Source of the DNA: Pestalotiopsis fici W106-1
Lineage: Eukaryota > Ascomycota > Sordariomycetes > Amphisphaeriales > Sporocadaceae
Reading direction: 5' to 3'
Length of the DNA stretch: 18,524 nucleotides
NCBI RefSeq assembly: GCF_000516985.1
Contig: NW_006917111.1
Location: 7,745 to 26,268 of the forward strand
Shown here: positions 1 to 9,775 of the stretch, one piece after another
How positions within the stretch are numbered: the stretch's first letter is position 1
How the letters are laid out: every line of letters starts with the position of its first letter
The notes under the pieces: model-generated
What the model saw: only the letters and a program-made list of their open reading frames with translations
Told to the model about the DNA's origin: nothing
Databases searched by the model: none
Translations under genes and position numbers: made by a program

Positions 1-1739
<1,739 letters not shown>

Positions 1740-1816
1740 TGTTGAATATTTTCTACTTGTACCATATTTATAATTGAGATCTAAAATCCAAAATCATATA
1801 CGTCTGTATACCCTTA

Positions 1817-1849
1817 ATAACATAAATATAGGAACTATATTTATGTTAT
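1817..1849. promoter_or_regulatory. 14-bp hairpin in the trnH-cox1 spacer
   Basis: Perfect inverted repeat with arms 1817-1830 and 1836-1849 around the 5-base loop GGAAC (plus strand). It lies about 80-110 nt upstream of the cox1 start in the presumed 5' leader. The structure is clear from sequence; a role in RNA processing or translation is inference. Confidence 0.5.
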
Positions 1850-1992
1850 ACACGGTTTCTATATTTATATTTATACTTATATTTTTATTTTTATATTATC
1901 GTTTTTTTAATATACGCCTAATACGCCTACAAAAAATTTTTTTCACATTAATTAATAAAAAACGACCAAAACTTTAATTAACTACAACTAAT

Positions 1993-2065
1993 GGATGGAT
2001 ACCTAGAATCGAACTAGGATATGCTATGCCACATACAGCTGTTCTACCTTTGAACTATACCCACC
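1993..2065 (-). tRNA. trnH: tRNA-His (GUG)
   Basis: Full cloverleaf of 73 nt. The acceptor GGTGGGT pairs with ATCCATC using two G-U pairs, the D arm is GTTC/GAAC, the anticodon stem is GCTGT/ATAGC with GTG in the loop, and the T arm is CCTAG/CTAGG around TTCGATT. The discriminator is C, as usual for tRNA-His. It is the last tRNA before cox1. Confidence 0.95.
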
Positions 2066-2290
2066 TATAGATTTTTTTTTTTAATCTATATTCTTATTTA
2101 GTATTAACACTATAAAATATAGTTACTATTTACGATTAATCTTATTAAAAATTAATTTATTATATATAAATATTATTAACTGTATATATTAGAAATAAAT
2201 AATTCAATTATATGCACAAAGAATCTTTCATGTATATAAGTAAACAATAATCATCTCCAAAAAACAGCTAAATTAAAAATGAAATAGCCT
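2066..2290. other. non-coding AT-rich spacer between trnM and trnH
   Basis: This 225-nt stretch breaks the otherwise tight tRNA cluster. I see no convincing ORF and no tRNA arms, only poly-T/poly-A runs and short hairpins such as the TAGATT/AATCTA pair next to trnH. Confidence 0.6.
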
Positions 2291-2362
2291 AGCCGGGAGA
2301 GAAACTCGAATTCTCATTCTTAATTCATGAAATTATTGTTCTACCTATTGAACTATCCTGGC
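2291..2362 (-). tRNA. trnM: tRNA with CAU anticodon (annotated Met; may be Ile for AUA)
   Basis: 72-nt cloverleaf. The acceptor GCCAGGA pairs with TCCCGGC with one A-C mismatch; the D arm is GTTC/GAAC; the anticodon loop TTCATGA gives CAU; the T arm is GAGAA/TTCTC around TTCGAGT. The anticodon stem is weak (ATAAT/ATTAA, one mismatch). It is the third CAU tRNA here and lies apart from the other two, next to trnQ. It could be elongator Met or a lysidine-type Ile tRNA reading AUA; sequence alone does not settle this. Confidence 0.88.
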
Positions 2363-2369
2363 TAATATA

Positions 2370-2442
2370 TTATGTTGGGGCGACTCGAACACCCAATAAT
2401 AAATACCAAAAATTTATGACTTACCGATTAGTCGACAACATA
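2370..2442 (-). tRNA. trnQ: tRNA-Gln (UUG)
   Basis: 73-nt cloverleaf. The acceptor TATGTTG/CAACATA pairs perfectly, and the anticodon stem TAAAT/ATTTA holds loop TTTTGGT with anticodon TTG. The T arm has the TTCGAGT loop, and the discriminator is A. Confidence 0.95.
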
Positions 2443-2448
2443 AAAAAA

Positions 2449-2530
2449 TATGGGTAACAAGACTTGAACTTGTAAAGTTAGACTATCCCGGCCTAAGCGG
2501 AACCTGGTTACCTTATTTCAGCATACCCAT
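2449..2530 (-). tRNA. trnL: tRNA-Leu (UAG), reads CUN
   Basis: 82-nt type II tRNA with a long variable arm. The acceptor ATGGGTA/TACCCAT is perfect, the anticodon stem is TTCCG/CGGGA with loop CTTAGGC (TAG), and the T loop is TTCAAGT. It is the second Leu tRNA of the cluster. Confidence 0.95.
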
Positions 2531-2537
2531 AAAACAA

Positions 2538-2610
2538 TGCTCGAGATAAGACTTGAACTTACAACCTAATCAACTTCACTGACCCGCTCTACCAATTGAG
2601 CTTCTCAAGC
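2538..2610 (-). tRNA. trnF: tRNA-Phe (GAA)
   Basis: 73-nt cloverleaf. The acceptor GCTTGAG pairs with CTCGAGC (one G-U), the D arm is GCTC/GAGC, the anticodon stem GGTCA/TGATT holds loop GTGAAGT (GAA), and the T loop is TTCAAGT. The discriminator is A. Confidence 0.95.
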
Positions 2611-2615
2611 TAATA

Positions 2616-2687
2616 TGGAGTTATCAGGAATCGATCCTGAAATAACGATATGCAAAATCGCCGTTTTACCAGTTAAACTATAGCCCC
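2616..2687 (-). tRNA. trnA: tRNA-Ala (UGC)
   Basis: 72-nt cloverleaf with anticodon stem GCGAT/ATCGT and loop TTTGCAT (TGC). The acceptor GGGGCTA/TAACTCC contains the G3-U70 wobble pair, the classic alanine identity element, and a C5-A68 mismatch. Its 5' end abuts the 3' end of trnL(UAA) with no spacer. Confidence 0.95.
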
Positions 2688-2769
2688 TACCCGAGAAACG
2701 ATTCGAACGTTTACGACTTGCGTCACTTAAACTTAAGCTAAGACTGTCTACCAATTCCAGCACTCGGAT
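2688..2769 (-). tRNA. trnL: tRNA-Leu (UAA), reads UUR
   Basis: 82-nt type II tRNA. The acceptor is ATCCGAG/CTCGGGT with one T-G pair; the anticodon stem CTTAG/TTAAG holds loop CTTAAGT (TAA). A long variable arm (TGACGCAAGTCGT) and T arm AAACG/CGTTT around TTCGAAT complete it. TTA is by eye the most used Leu codon in this genome. Confidence 0.95.
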
Positions 2770-2773
2770 TATA

Positions 2774-2846
2774 TAAGACTAAAATGACTTGAACATTTAC
2801 TCAAACCATCATGAGTGGTTCGCTTTACCGATTAAGCTATAGTCTT
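2774..2846 (-). tRNA. trnM: tRNA with CAU anticodon (elongator Met or Ile-AUA)
   Basis: 73-nt canonical cloverleaf. The acceptor AAGACTA/TAGTCTT is perfect; the D arm is GCTT/AAGC; the anticodon stem AACCA/TGGTT holds loop CTCATGA; the T loop is the standard TTCAAGT. The regular T loop sets it apart from the neighbouring initiator-like trnM. The 3' end of that gene is one base away. Confidence 0.92.
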
Positions 2847-2847
2847 T

Positions 2848-2918
2848 TTGCGGATTTAGGAGTTGCACCTAAATTTTATGGGCATGAGCCATATATGTTA
2901 CTATTACATCAACCCGCA
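2848..2918 (-). tRNA. trnM: initiator-type tRNA-Met (CAU)
   Basis: 71-nt cloverleaf. The acceptor TGCGGGT pairs with ATCCGCA, the D arm is ATGT/ACAT, and the anticodon stem TATGG/CCATA holds loop CTCATGC. The T loop is TGCAACT instead of the usual TTCRANT. From memory, the Neurospora crassa mitochondrial initiator tRNA has the same kind of UGCA-type T loop. On that basis I assign this gene as the initiator among the three CAU tRNAs. Confidence 0.9.
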
Positions 2919-2967
2919 TATACTTTATATTTAAACTATCAGTTTTTAATTTTATAAATATTTTCTT

Positions 2968-3040
2968 TAAGAAATAGGTGATTTGAACACCTGACCTTTC
3001 GTGTGTAAAACGACTGCTCTACCAACTGAGCTAATTTCTT
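2968..3040 (-). tRNA. trnV: tRNA-Val (UAC)
   Basis: 73-nt cloverleaf. The acceptor AAGAAAT pairs with ATTTCTT (one A-T at each end), D arm GCTC/GAGC, anticodon loop TTTACAC (TAC), and T arm AGGTG/CACCT around TTCAAAT. The outermost pair of the anticodon stem GTCGT/ACGAA is a mismatch. One base separates it from trnE. Confidence 0.94.
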
Positions 3041-3041
3041 T

Positions 3042-3114
3042 CAACCCAAGGGAGGTTCGAACTCCCGCACTAACAGTGAAAATGTTATGTCTTAACCAAC
3101 TTGACCATTGGGTC
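3042..3114 (-). tRNA. trnE: tRNA-Glu (UUC)
   Basis: 73-nt cloverleaf. The acceptor GACCCAA pairs with TTGGGTT (terminal G-U). The anticodon stem TAACA/TGTTA is perfect with loop TTTTCAC (TTC), and the T arm is GGGAG/CTCCC around TTCGAAC. The discriminator is G. Confidence 0.95.
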
Positions 3115-3118
3115 TTAT

Positions 3119-3189
3119 AGCCCAGTACAAGTATCGCACTTGTTTCTACCGATTACAAAACGGTTACATTACTTTTATGCTAACCAGGC
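3119..3189 (-). tRNA. trnT: tRNA-Thr (UGU)
   Basis: 71-nt cloverleaf. The acceptor GCCTGGT pairs with ACTGGGC through two G-U pairs; the anticodon loop TTTGTAA gives TGT; the T arm is ACAAG/CTTGT around a TGCGATA loop, again with a non-standard TG start. It is the first tRNA after rnl. Confidence 0.92.
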
Positions 3190-3716
3190 TTTCATTAGAT
3201 ATACATAATATTAAGTATATTATTAATTAGTACTTTATGTCTAAAAATCTTAAGATTAGTACAACTAAAGCCTATTAATTAATATGTTTATATATTAATT
3301 ATACTCGTAGTGTTCTACTACGTTTAAAAGTATCCTAAAGTAAGCTTCGCGCTTAAATGCTTTCAGCACTTATCTTTAACTGACGTAGCCTTCCTGCCAT
3401 GCCTATGCGAACTATTTACTTAAGTATAAGTAAATGATATATCTTATAATGATATATAACATAAACAATAGGTAAACCATAGGTCAATATACCCAACTCC
3501 TTTCGTACGAAGGGGCTATCTTTATTCTACTTTAATTTCCTCTAGAAGATAGAAACCATACTGTCTCACGACGTATTAAACCCAGCTCATGTAGCTCTTT
3601 AATCGACGAACAGTCGAACCCTTCATGATTTTTGCATTCATGTGGATGAGCTAAGCCGACATCGAGGTGCCAAACCGCGCACTCAATTTGTACTCTCTTG
3701 CGCAAATTAGCCTGTT

Positions 3717-5390
3717 CAATTTTGTTATCATAAAAGTTTTCTTTTACTTCCAATTTTTTCAAATTGGTTCAGACTATTTCATCATTTTTATTAATTATAA
3801 TTAGGTTAATATTAATTTATTAAACTCCACTCACTCAACCTTTAACTCCAAAAGATCCTATACGTGATTTAGAATTTAATTTTGTATATTGTAAATTAGG
3901 TTTTTCATTTCCTCTTATTAAAGATGAAGGATAACCTTGAATTGTTGTATATGTATTTGCTAAATTACCTTTATACTTAAATTTATATTGTGATCTTGAA
4001 GCTGTATAACGTTTAGTTAATCTTCCTGCTGCTTCTAATCTTACACCTGATACTCTTTTATATTTAATATCATCTAATATTACTTTTTTTAAATTATCTG
4101 AATTTTTTTTATTATATTGCATTAATTTATTTAATAAATTATTTGTAGTATCTATATTATTTATATTAAATAAATTTTCTAAGTTAAAATAATATTTAGA
4201 TCTTCCATTTAAATTTACTTTTTTAATTTTTGCTTTTTTTACTAATTCTCTTAAATATCATAATAATTCTCTTTTTTTTCTTAATTTTAATACCATTGGT
4301 TGTGTATAGATATCACTATTAAAATATAAGTATTTTAAATTTATTATATTAAATTCTATATTTTTTTTATATATTTTTTTTATTAAATCAATTAAACCTT
4401 GTATATATGAATTTTCAAATTTTGCTTTATTTATATAAAGTAATTGTTTATAATACATATAATATTTTAATCTTTTTATTGATTTTTTTATATAAGTTTT
4501 ATAATAAATATTTTGTATTTTAAATACTTTTGAATTATATTGAGGTAAAACATTTGTTAATGTTTTACTTTTATTTTGTTGTTGACTTAATATATTCATA
4601 CCTTGAGATCTTATTAATTGTAATTTTTTTATAAATCTAACCTTGTTGAATAATCTTGTATATCTTTTTCTTAATTTTGATAAATAATTAAGTTTTTGTT
4701 TATTATATACATATAATGTTATATTAACTTTATCATTAGTATGTTTAAATTCACCTTCACTTAGAAATATTTTATTTGTTGATAATTTTCTATTTCTACG
4801 ACGCAATCTAGAACTTCTTAATTTAGATTCTATATTTAAATTATATGAATTAAAATAACCTTTTATTAATTTCATTACCAATCTACTTGCAACAGGTATT
4901 AAACTTATAGTATTTTTATTATACACATATATACTATTTTTTCAATCTCTTACAGCAGGTACAAAATCTTTATTATAAAAACTTATATTTTCATCATTTA
5001 ATACTTTTTTTTTATATGTATTTTTTAATTTAGATTTTATAATATTTAACATTTTAATAAATATTTTTTTATTTTTTAATATTAATATATTTAATTATAT
5101 AATATTAAGCTTGATATTTAATCAAGTCTATTTCATTATTATTTAAATAATAATAATAATTATACATATTATTTTATAATTAATAAAAATGTTGGGCATA
5201 ATTAAAAGATTATTGTTAGCAATACTCACTTTTAGTCGTTGAACGTACTTATTTTTAATAAAAGTAATATAATACTATTTAATTGCTAAAAATAAGTTTC
5301 GCTTCAAATATACTTATAAACATAAGTTATTTTTGAAATTTACCCAATATATTACCAATATATTAAATATTGGAGGACTTACAGTTATAA
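3717..5390 (-). other. group IA-type intron in rnl (equivalent of position 2449) hosting rps3
   Basis: 5' exon GCTAGGGAT (T at 5391) and 3' exon AACAGGCTAAT (from 3716) join to give GGGATAACAGGC, the E. coli 2449 region of domain V. The intron begins TTATAACTG and ends in G at 3717. Its R element GTTCAACGACTAAAAG is at about 5245-5229 and its S element GAAATAGTCTGAACC is at about 3780-3766. rps3 lies between R and S, that is in the P8 loop. This is the standard site and host intron for ribosomal protein S3 in Pezizomycotina. I saw no homing endonuclease, so the intron is probably immobile and kept for rps3. The 5' junction is ambiguous by one or two T residues. Confidence 0.9.
3820..5052 (-). 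CDS. rps3: ribosomal protein S3 (intron-encoded, 410 aa)
   Basis: Small-subunit mitochondrial ribosomal protein encoded in the P8 loop of the rnl intron. In code 4 a single frame runs from the ATG at 5052 ([11 protein letters not shown]) to TAA at 3820-3822. TGA is read as Trp at 4944-4942, 4260-4258 and 3837-3835; a standard-code reading wrongly splits the gene there. The protein is rich in Lys, Asn, Tyr and Ile. The C-terminal part has the conserved [20 protein letters not shown] stretch (about residues 330-350) and SFGVKGWVSGV at the end, both diagnostic of fungal mitochondrial Rps3. Length is close to that of Eurotiomycete homologues. The upstream ATG was chosen because conserved FVPAVRDWKNS follows it in frame. 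It must be translated from the unspliced precursor or the excised intron. Confidence 0.93.
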
Positions 5391-7938
5391 ATCCCTAGCG
5401 TAACTTTTTCTATAATCCAAGACCTTTCCTTAATGCATCTTGTGATCATATGCCCCGCTTACGCGACTGATAGACTTGTAGGTCAAACAGTAAAGCAAGA
5501 TTTAGCCATTAAACTTTTAAAGTATAATTAATCATCATATTAATTAAGATAATATACAAAATTAATATGACAAAAAACTTTTAAATATTAAAGTTTTAAA
5601 TACATCTATTTACCATATAGTTAAAATCTTACTTAGAATAAAATAAATATTAAACTTAATTTAACAATAACTGTATATTTATAATAATAAATATAACAAA
5701 TTAAAATATTTGTAATAAATTTACAAATTTACATTATGAACTTTGGATATACCCAGGTACTTTTTGTGGGATCTGTGCCCCGCATAAACTGCCTTCCAAT
5801 CTTCAAAAGCATATAATAGGAAACGAATAAAGGTGTTTCATTGTTATTAAGCAATTACCTTATACTCTCGAAAACATCCTAGATTTTAACTTTTGCAACT
5901 GGTAACAGTAAAGCTGCATAGGGTCTTCTCGTCTATCTAGAGGTAAACAGTATCTGCACTGCTATTCCAATTTCACTGAGACAATCATCGAGACAGCTGT
6001 TGTATCGTTATGTCATTCATGCAGGACCGCATTTAACGGCCAAGGTATTTCGCTACCTTAGGACCCTCATAGATAAGGCCGCCATTTATCGGGGTATCCT
6101 ACGATACCTTAGTTATATACTAAGGTATATTCGTTACCCTGCCGACATTGGGCAGACATCACACTCAATACTTTGATATTTTATCTTTGCAGAGTGCTGT
6201 GTTTTTATTAAACAGTCGTACAACATTATTTTATGTTTCCTCTTATTATTTATTTAATTATATCATATACATATTTCTATATATATGTTAAATATTATAA
6301 TAATGGCCCTCCTTATCCCGAAGTTACGGTAGTCAATTTGCCGAGTTCCTTAATGATTGTTCACTCAAACGCCTTTGTATTCTCTACTTGCTTACTTGTG
6401 ATAGTATCTAGGTACGGTATATATATAACCTTATTATATATATATTTTACTGTATAATTTAATAAAATTATACTTTATACAATCTTGAAAACTTTAACAA
6501 GAAATTATATAACTATTATTAAAATATATATATAGTTTAGTATAAATTTTTCCAGAACCTTTATTACTTGATAAAGGTTTTATTTTTTACTTATATAAGG
6601 TAGTATTGATTTTAATACTTTATATATATATAAATATCATCAAAATTACCATTTGATTAATATATTTAGATACCGAAAATTAAATATAATACCATAAGCT
6701 TAAGGCGAGGTTATTCCTTTTTCGTTACTCATGTCAGCATTCTCTCTTGGATTATATTGATAAATTATTTTTATTAAAAAATTTTTTTTTTAATTATTTA
6801 TACTTATTATATCTTTGAAGTAATAATAAATAATATATATCCAATGTTCCGCTACCCCACATTTACAATATAATAATATATATATTATAATATGTGTACA
6901 AGGTTTTGGTATATTATTTAGATCCGTTAAATTTTCGGTGTTTATTACTAAAATTTATTCAGTGCTCTGTTACGAGGTCTTCAAAAAATGGCCGCTTCTA
7001 AGCCTATTTCCTGATTGTATTAATAAAAAACATCCTTAATTTCACTCAATAATAATTTTGGAACCTTAACTCTTGTTCTGGGCTGTTTCCCTTTTGACAT
7101 ACAACCTTATCGCACTATGTCCGATTATTCTACATTCATCTTTGCCATTCCGAGTGCAAATACTCTCCAGTAAAGTCACTACAACCCCCCGATGTTGATA
7201 AAATCATTTGATATTATCCGAGATCACAGTTCTGTACCTGCTAAGATGTTAATAGAATTACCTACTCATATAGGTTTCGCGGAAAACCAGCTATACTAGT
7301 CAGTTTTGTCTTTCACTAACTTACCACAGTTCCTCGGATATCTATACAACGATAACCCGTTCGGGCTTTTACAACCCTGACCATGGTAAGATCACTAGCC
7401 TTCGGGTCTAATTTTAGATACTTATTCATTTTTTCATAATTGGTTTATCTAAGCTAATTACTTTATAATCTTTGCTTGCATCTAAAATTAACTTGCTGAC
7501 CCATTATGCAAAAGGTACGCTCTTATTTTTTATTTAAATTTTTTTCGAGCTGCTTATAAAACTACTATTTCAAATTTTACCTCACGGTACTTTTCACTAT
7601 CGCTTATATATCATATTTAGCCTTAGAAGAAGGTTCTCCTTTACTCAAACAGATTTTAATCCATTTTACTTAACAGTTTTTGTTATAGGCTTTTATTTAT
7701 TAGTTTACACTAATAAATAATCTCGTTTGATTTCTTTTCCTAAAGTTACTGAGATATTTCAATTCACTTCGTTTATTATTTGATTTCTCTTAGAATCCTA
7801 GATTTTTCTAGTGATTTATTTCTTTAATATATAGCTAATTATCCTTAATAGTTTCTTTCTATACTCATCTTGATTTCTCAAGATATATTTTATATATCAC
7901 CTTTATTGCAAGGTATTTTTTATCTTATATTAATAAAT

Positions 7939-8010
7939 TCAGGTTATTATGATTCGAACATAACAATTTCTCAACCCAAATGAGATGCCTAACCACCTGG
8001 CTCTAACCTG
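7939..8010 (-). tRNA. trnP: tRNA-Pro (UGG)
   Basis: 72-nt cloverleaf with perfect acceptor CAGGTTA/TAACCTG. The anticodon stem TCTCA/TGAGA holds loop TTTGGGT (TGG), and the T loop is TTCGAAT. It is the last tRNA before rnl and probably sets the rnl 5' end. Confidence 0.95.
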
Positions 8011-8030
8011 TTTATATTTATCGCGCTATT

Positions 8031-8115
8031 CAGAGAGTATATGATTCGAACATATGAAAGTATTACCTTTAACTAGTCTCAAGCTAGCCGCCTTAAACCA
8101 CTCAGCCAACTCTCT
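8031..8115 (-). tRNA. trnS: tRNA-Ser (UGA), reads UCN
   Basis: 85-nt type II tRNA. The acceptor AGAGAGT/ACTCTCT is perfect, the anticodon stem GCTAG/CTAGT holds loop CTTGAGA (TGA), there is a long variable arm, and the T arm is ATATG/CATAT around TTCGAAT. The discriminator is G. Confidence 0.95.
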
Positions 8116-8129
8116 TTTTTTTGGTATTT

Positions 8130-8201
8130 TGATTCTTCAGTGACTCGAACACTGAACATATCCTTATCAAGAACACACTTTACCGGTTAAGTTAAAGAAC
8201 C
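8130..8201 (-). tRNA. trnI: tRNA-Ile (GAU)
   Basis: 72-nt cloverleaf. The acceptor GGTTCTT pairs with AAGAATC (one G-U), the anticodon loop TTGATAA gives GAT, and the T arm is TCAGT/CACTGA-type around the loop TTCGAGT. It should read AUU and AUC; AUA, which is common here, needs another tRNA. Confidence 0.94.
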
Positions 8202-8293
8202 TACAACCAGCAGTTTTGTATTTAAATTTATTTTTTCTTATTACTTTAGTTTATAATAAAAGATCGATTCATACAATCTATATTATCTTTAAG

Positions 8294-8318
8294 TATATAT
8301 ATATATATATATATATAT
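8294..8318. repeat. (TA)n microsatellite
   Basis: Twelve TA units plus one T in the trnI-trnW spacer. No gene is affected; its length may vary between strains. Confidence 0.9.
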
Positions 8319-8325
8319 TTAGATA

Positions 8326-8397
8326 CAAGAGTACTTAGACTTGAACTAAGAAATATAAGGTTGAAGCTTACAGTTTTACCTATTAAACTACACTCTT
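8326..8397 (-). tRNA. trnW: tRNA-Trp (UCA), reads UGA and UGG
   Basis: 72-nt cloverleaf. The acceptor AAGAGTG pairs with TACTCTT, the anticodon stem GTAAG/CTTAT holds loop CTTCAAC (TCA), and the T loop is TTCAAGT. The UCA anticodon decodes TGA as Trp, consistent with the in-frame TGA codons of cox1, rps3, nad6, cox3, atp6, nad4, nad1 and cob. It directly abuts trnS(GCU). Confidence 0.96.
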
Positions 8398-8477
8398 CGG
8401 AAAAGAGATGAATCGAACATCTACGTGTTAAACACAATATTTAGCAAATATCTTACCCTACCAATAGCAACTTTTCC
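8398..8477 (-). tRNA. trnS: tRNA-Ser (GCU), reads AGY
   Basis: 80-nt type II tRNA. The acceptor GGAAAAG pairs with CTTTTCC, the anticodon stem GATAT/ATATT holds loop TTGCTAA (GCT), the variable arm is GTGTTTAACAC, and the T arm is AGATG/CATCT around TTCGATT. No base separates it from trnW. Confidence 0.94.
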
Positions 8478-8521
8478 TTAATTGGTTTAATTTTTTTTTT
8501 ACTAATTATTATGTTTACTAA

Positions 8522-8594
8522 CGGGCTAGGCCGGACTTGAACCGGCATAAACTTCCTTGACAAAGAAGTGCTTTACCTATTAAACTACTAACCC
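8522..8594 (-). tRNA. trnD: tRNA-Asp (GUC)
   Basis: 73-nt cloverleaf. The acceptor GGGTTAG pairs with CTAGCCC (one T-G), the anticodon stem CTTCT/GGAAG holds loop TTGTCAA (GTC), and the T arm is GCCGG/CCGGC around TTCAAGT. The discriminator is G, an Asp identity base. Confidence 0.95.
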
Positions 8595-8597
8595 ATT

Positions 8598-8668
8598 TAC
8601 GGCTAGTCGAATTCGAATCGACACATCTTAGGTGGTAGCTAAGTAGTCTACCATTAACTTATAGCCGT
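8598..8668 (-). tRNA. trnG: tRNA-Gly (ACC)
   Basis: 71-nt cloverleaf with perfect acceptor ACGGCTA/TAGCCGT. The anticodon stem CTTAG/CTAAG holds loop CTACCAC (ACC). Its D arm and T loop are identical to the next trnG upstream (8720-8790) and the acceptor differs by compensated pairs, so the two are ancient duplicates. A34 would best read GGU unless modified to inosine. Confidence 0.94.
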
Positions 8669-8719
8669 ATTTTTAACACATATTGTTTATATTTATTAAT
8701 GTGTATTTTTTTTTTTTAT

Positions 8720-8790
8720 TATGACTAGCCGAATTCGAATCGACACACTTCGTGTGGAAAACGAACAGTCTACCATTAACTTATAGTCAT
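8720..8790 (-). tRNA. trnG: tRNA-Gly (UCC)
   Basis: 71-nt cloverleaf with perfect acceptor ATGACTA/TAGTCAT. The anticodon stem TTCGT/ACGAA holds loop TTTCCAC (TCC), and the T loop is TTCGAAT. It is paralogous to the ACC-anticodon trnG, with the same D arm AGTT/GACT and loop AATGGTA. Confidence 0.95.
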
Positions 8791-8798
8791 TAATAATA

Positions 8799-8870
8799 TA
8801 AGACTTATAGGATTCGAACCTACATTATAATGATTAAAAGTCACATGTTTTACCTTTAAACTAAAGTCTC
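8799..8870 (-). tRNA. trnK: tRNA-Lys (UUU)
   Basis: 72-nt cloverleaf. The acceptor GAGACTT pairs with AAGTCTT (terminal G-U), the anticodon loop CTTTTAA gives TTT, and the T arm is GTAGG/CCTAT around TTCGAAT. It is the first tRNA after cox3 in the K-G-G-D-S-W-I-S-P cluster. Confidence 0.93.
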
Positions 8871-8932
8871 TTAAATATTTATATATATTAAATATTAATA
8901 AATATTTTAAAGATATGGTATATATTTAAAAT

Positions 8933-9742
8933 TTAATAACCTCAGTAGTATACTGATATATATAAAAATAATCATACAACATCTACAAAATGTCAGTATA
9001 AAATACCTGATTCATAACCAAGATGGTGATGATCAGTTAAATGATAAGCTGCTAAACGTCATAAACCTACAGCTAAAAATGCTGTTCCTATAATAACGTG
9101 TATACCGTGGAAACCTGTTCCAAAATAGAAACATGAACCATAAACACTATCAGATATTGTGAATGATGATACTGAATATTCTACACCTTGGAAGAATGTA
9201 AATATTGCTGCTAATATTATTGTTATTAATGTTCCGTATAAGGCTCCTTTTCTATTTCCCTGTATTAATGAATGGTGTGCATAAGTTATAGTTACACCTG
9301 ATGATAATAAAATTATTGTATTTAATAATGGTAATTCAAAAGGATTTATACCTTGTATACCTAATGGAGGTCATTGTGCTCCTAATTCTACACTAGGTGA
9401 TATAGCACTATGGAAGAATGCTCAGAATATAGCTAAGAAGAAAAATACTTCAGATATAATAAATAAACCTACTCCTAAATTTAATCCTTTTTGTACAGCA
9501 TTAGTATGATTACCTAAATATGTTCCTTCTGATATTACATCTCTAAATCATAGACCCATTACATACATTACATTAAAAATAGCTAATGGTACTAAATATT
9601 GGAATCCTTCGAAACCATGCATAAAACAAACTGTTGCAGTTGTAAGTACAAATAATGAAATACTAGTAAATAGTGGTCAAGGTGATGGAGACACTAAATG
9701 GAAAGGATGATTTTGAAAATTTCTTTTTGATTGATGTATCAT
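8933..9742 (-). CDS. cox3: cytochrome c oxidase subunit 3 (269 aa)
   Basis: Core membrane subunit of complex IV that stabilises subunit 1. One uninterrupted frame runs from the ATG at 9742 ([24 protein letters not shown]) to TAA at 8933-8935. Family landmarks are SPSPWP near the N-terminus, the [16 protein letters not shown] helix, the YAHHSLIQG loop, [20 protein letters not shown], and the C-terminal LYWHFVDVVWLFLY. Trp is written TGA at most positions. Length is normal for fungal Cox3, with seven expected membrane helices. It lies 33 nt after the nad6 stop, so the two are probably co-transcribed, and it is followed by trnK. Confidence 0.97.
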
Positions 9743-9775
9743 TTTTTTTTTATTTTTTTAACAAGTTTTCAATAA

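Larger units (their letters stand above)
3215..7920 (-). rRNA. rnl: mitochondrial large subunit rRNA, interrupted by one intron (3717-5390)
   Basis: Conserved 23S segments read on the minus strand. These include GGTCCTAAGGTAGCGAAATA upstream of the intron (near 6060), AGACGAGAAGACCC (near 5930) and the domain V sequence GTTTGGCACCTCGATGTCGG just after the intron. The sarcin-ricin loop GTACGAAAGGA lies near 3500. The 5' end is placed just after trnP and the 3' end just before trnT; both are accurate only to some tens of bases. Exonic length is about 3.0 kb, normal for these fungi. AT-rich expansions lie at about 6230-6300, 6420-6700, 6770-6900 and 5520-5720 where variable stems are expected, with no sign of a second intron. 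Flanking tRNAs on both sides probably supply the processing cuts. Confidence 0.93.

Noticed and set aside
1774..1977. 67-codon plus-strand frame between cox1 and trnH
   Set aside because: Low-complexity Ile/Phe/Tyr/Leu sequence in an AT-rich spacer that is itself built of a hairpin; opposite strand to all genes and no conserved motif.
3532..3762. 76-codon minus-strand frame after rps3
   Set aside because: It reads through domain V and VI of rnl and the intron 3' end; the conservation is that of rRNA, not of a protein.
5520..5720. Possible second intron in rnl domain V
   Set aside because: AT-rich, but flanking conserved segments match the usual variable stem of fungal rnl, and no group I core elements are seen.
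6233..6457. 74-codon plus-strand frame inside rnl
   Set aside because: Antisense to conserved rnl sequence; chance open frame in an AT-rich expansion.
6591..6599. Second minus-strand ATATAAGTA promoter-like nonamer
   Set aside because: Lies inside rnl; shows that the motif arises by chance in this base composition.
8246..8437. 63-codon minus-strand frame
   Set aside because: Runs through trnS(GCU), trnW and the TA microsatellite; both tRNAs fold perfectly.
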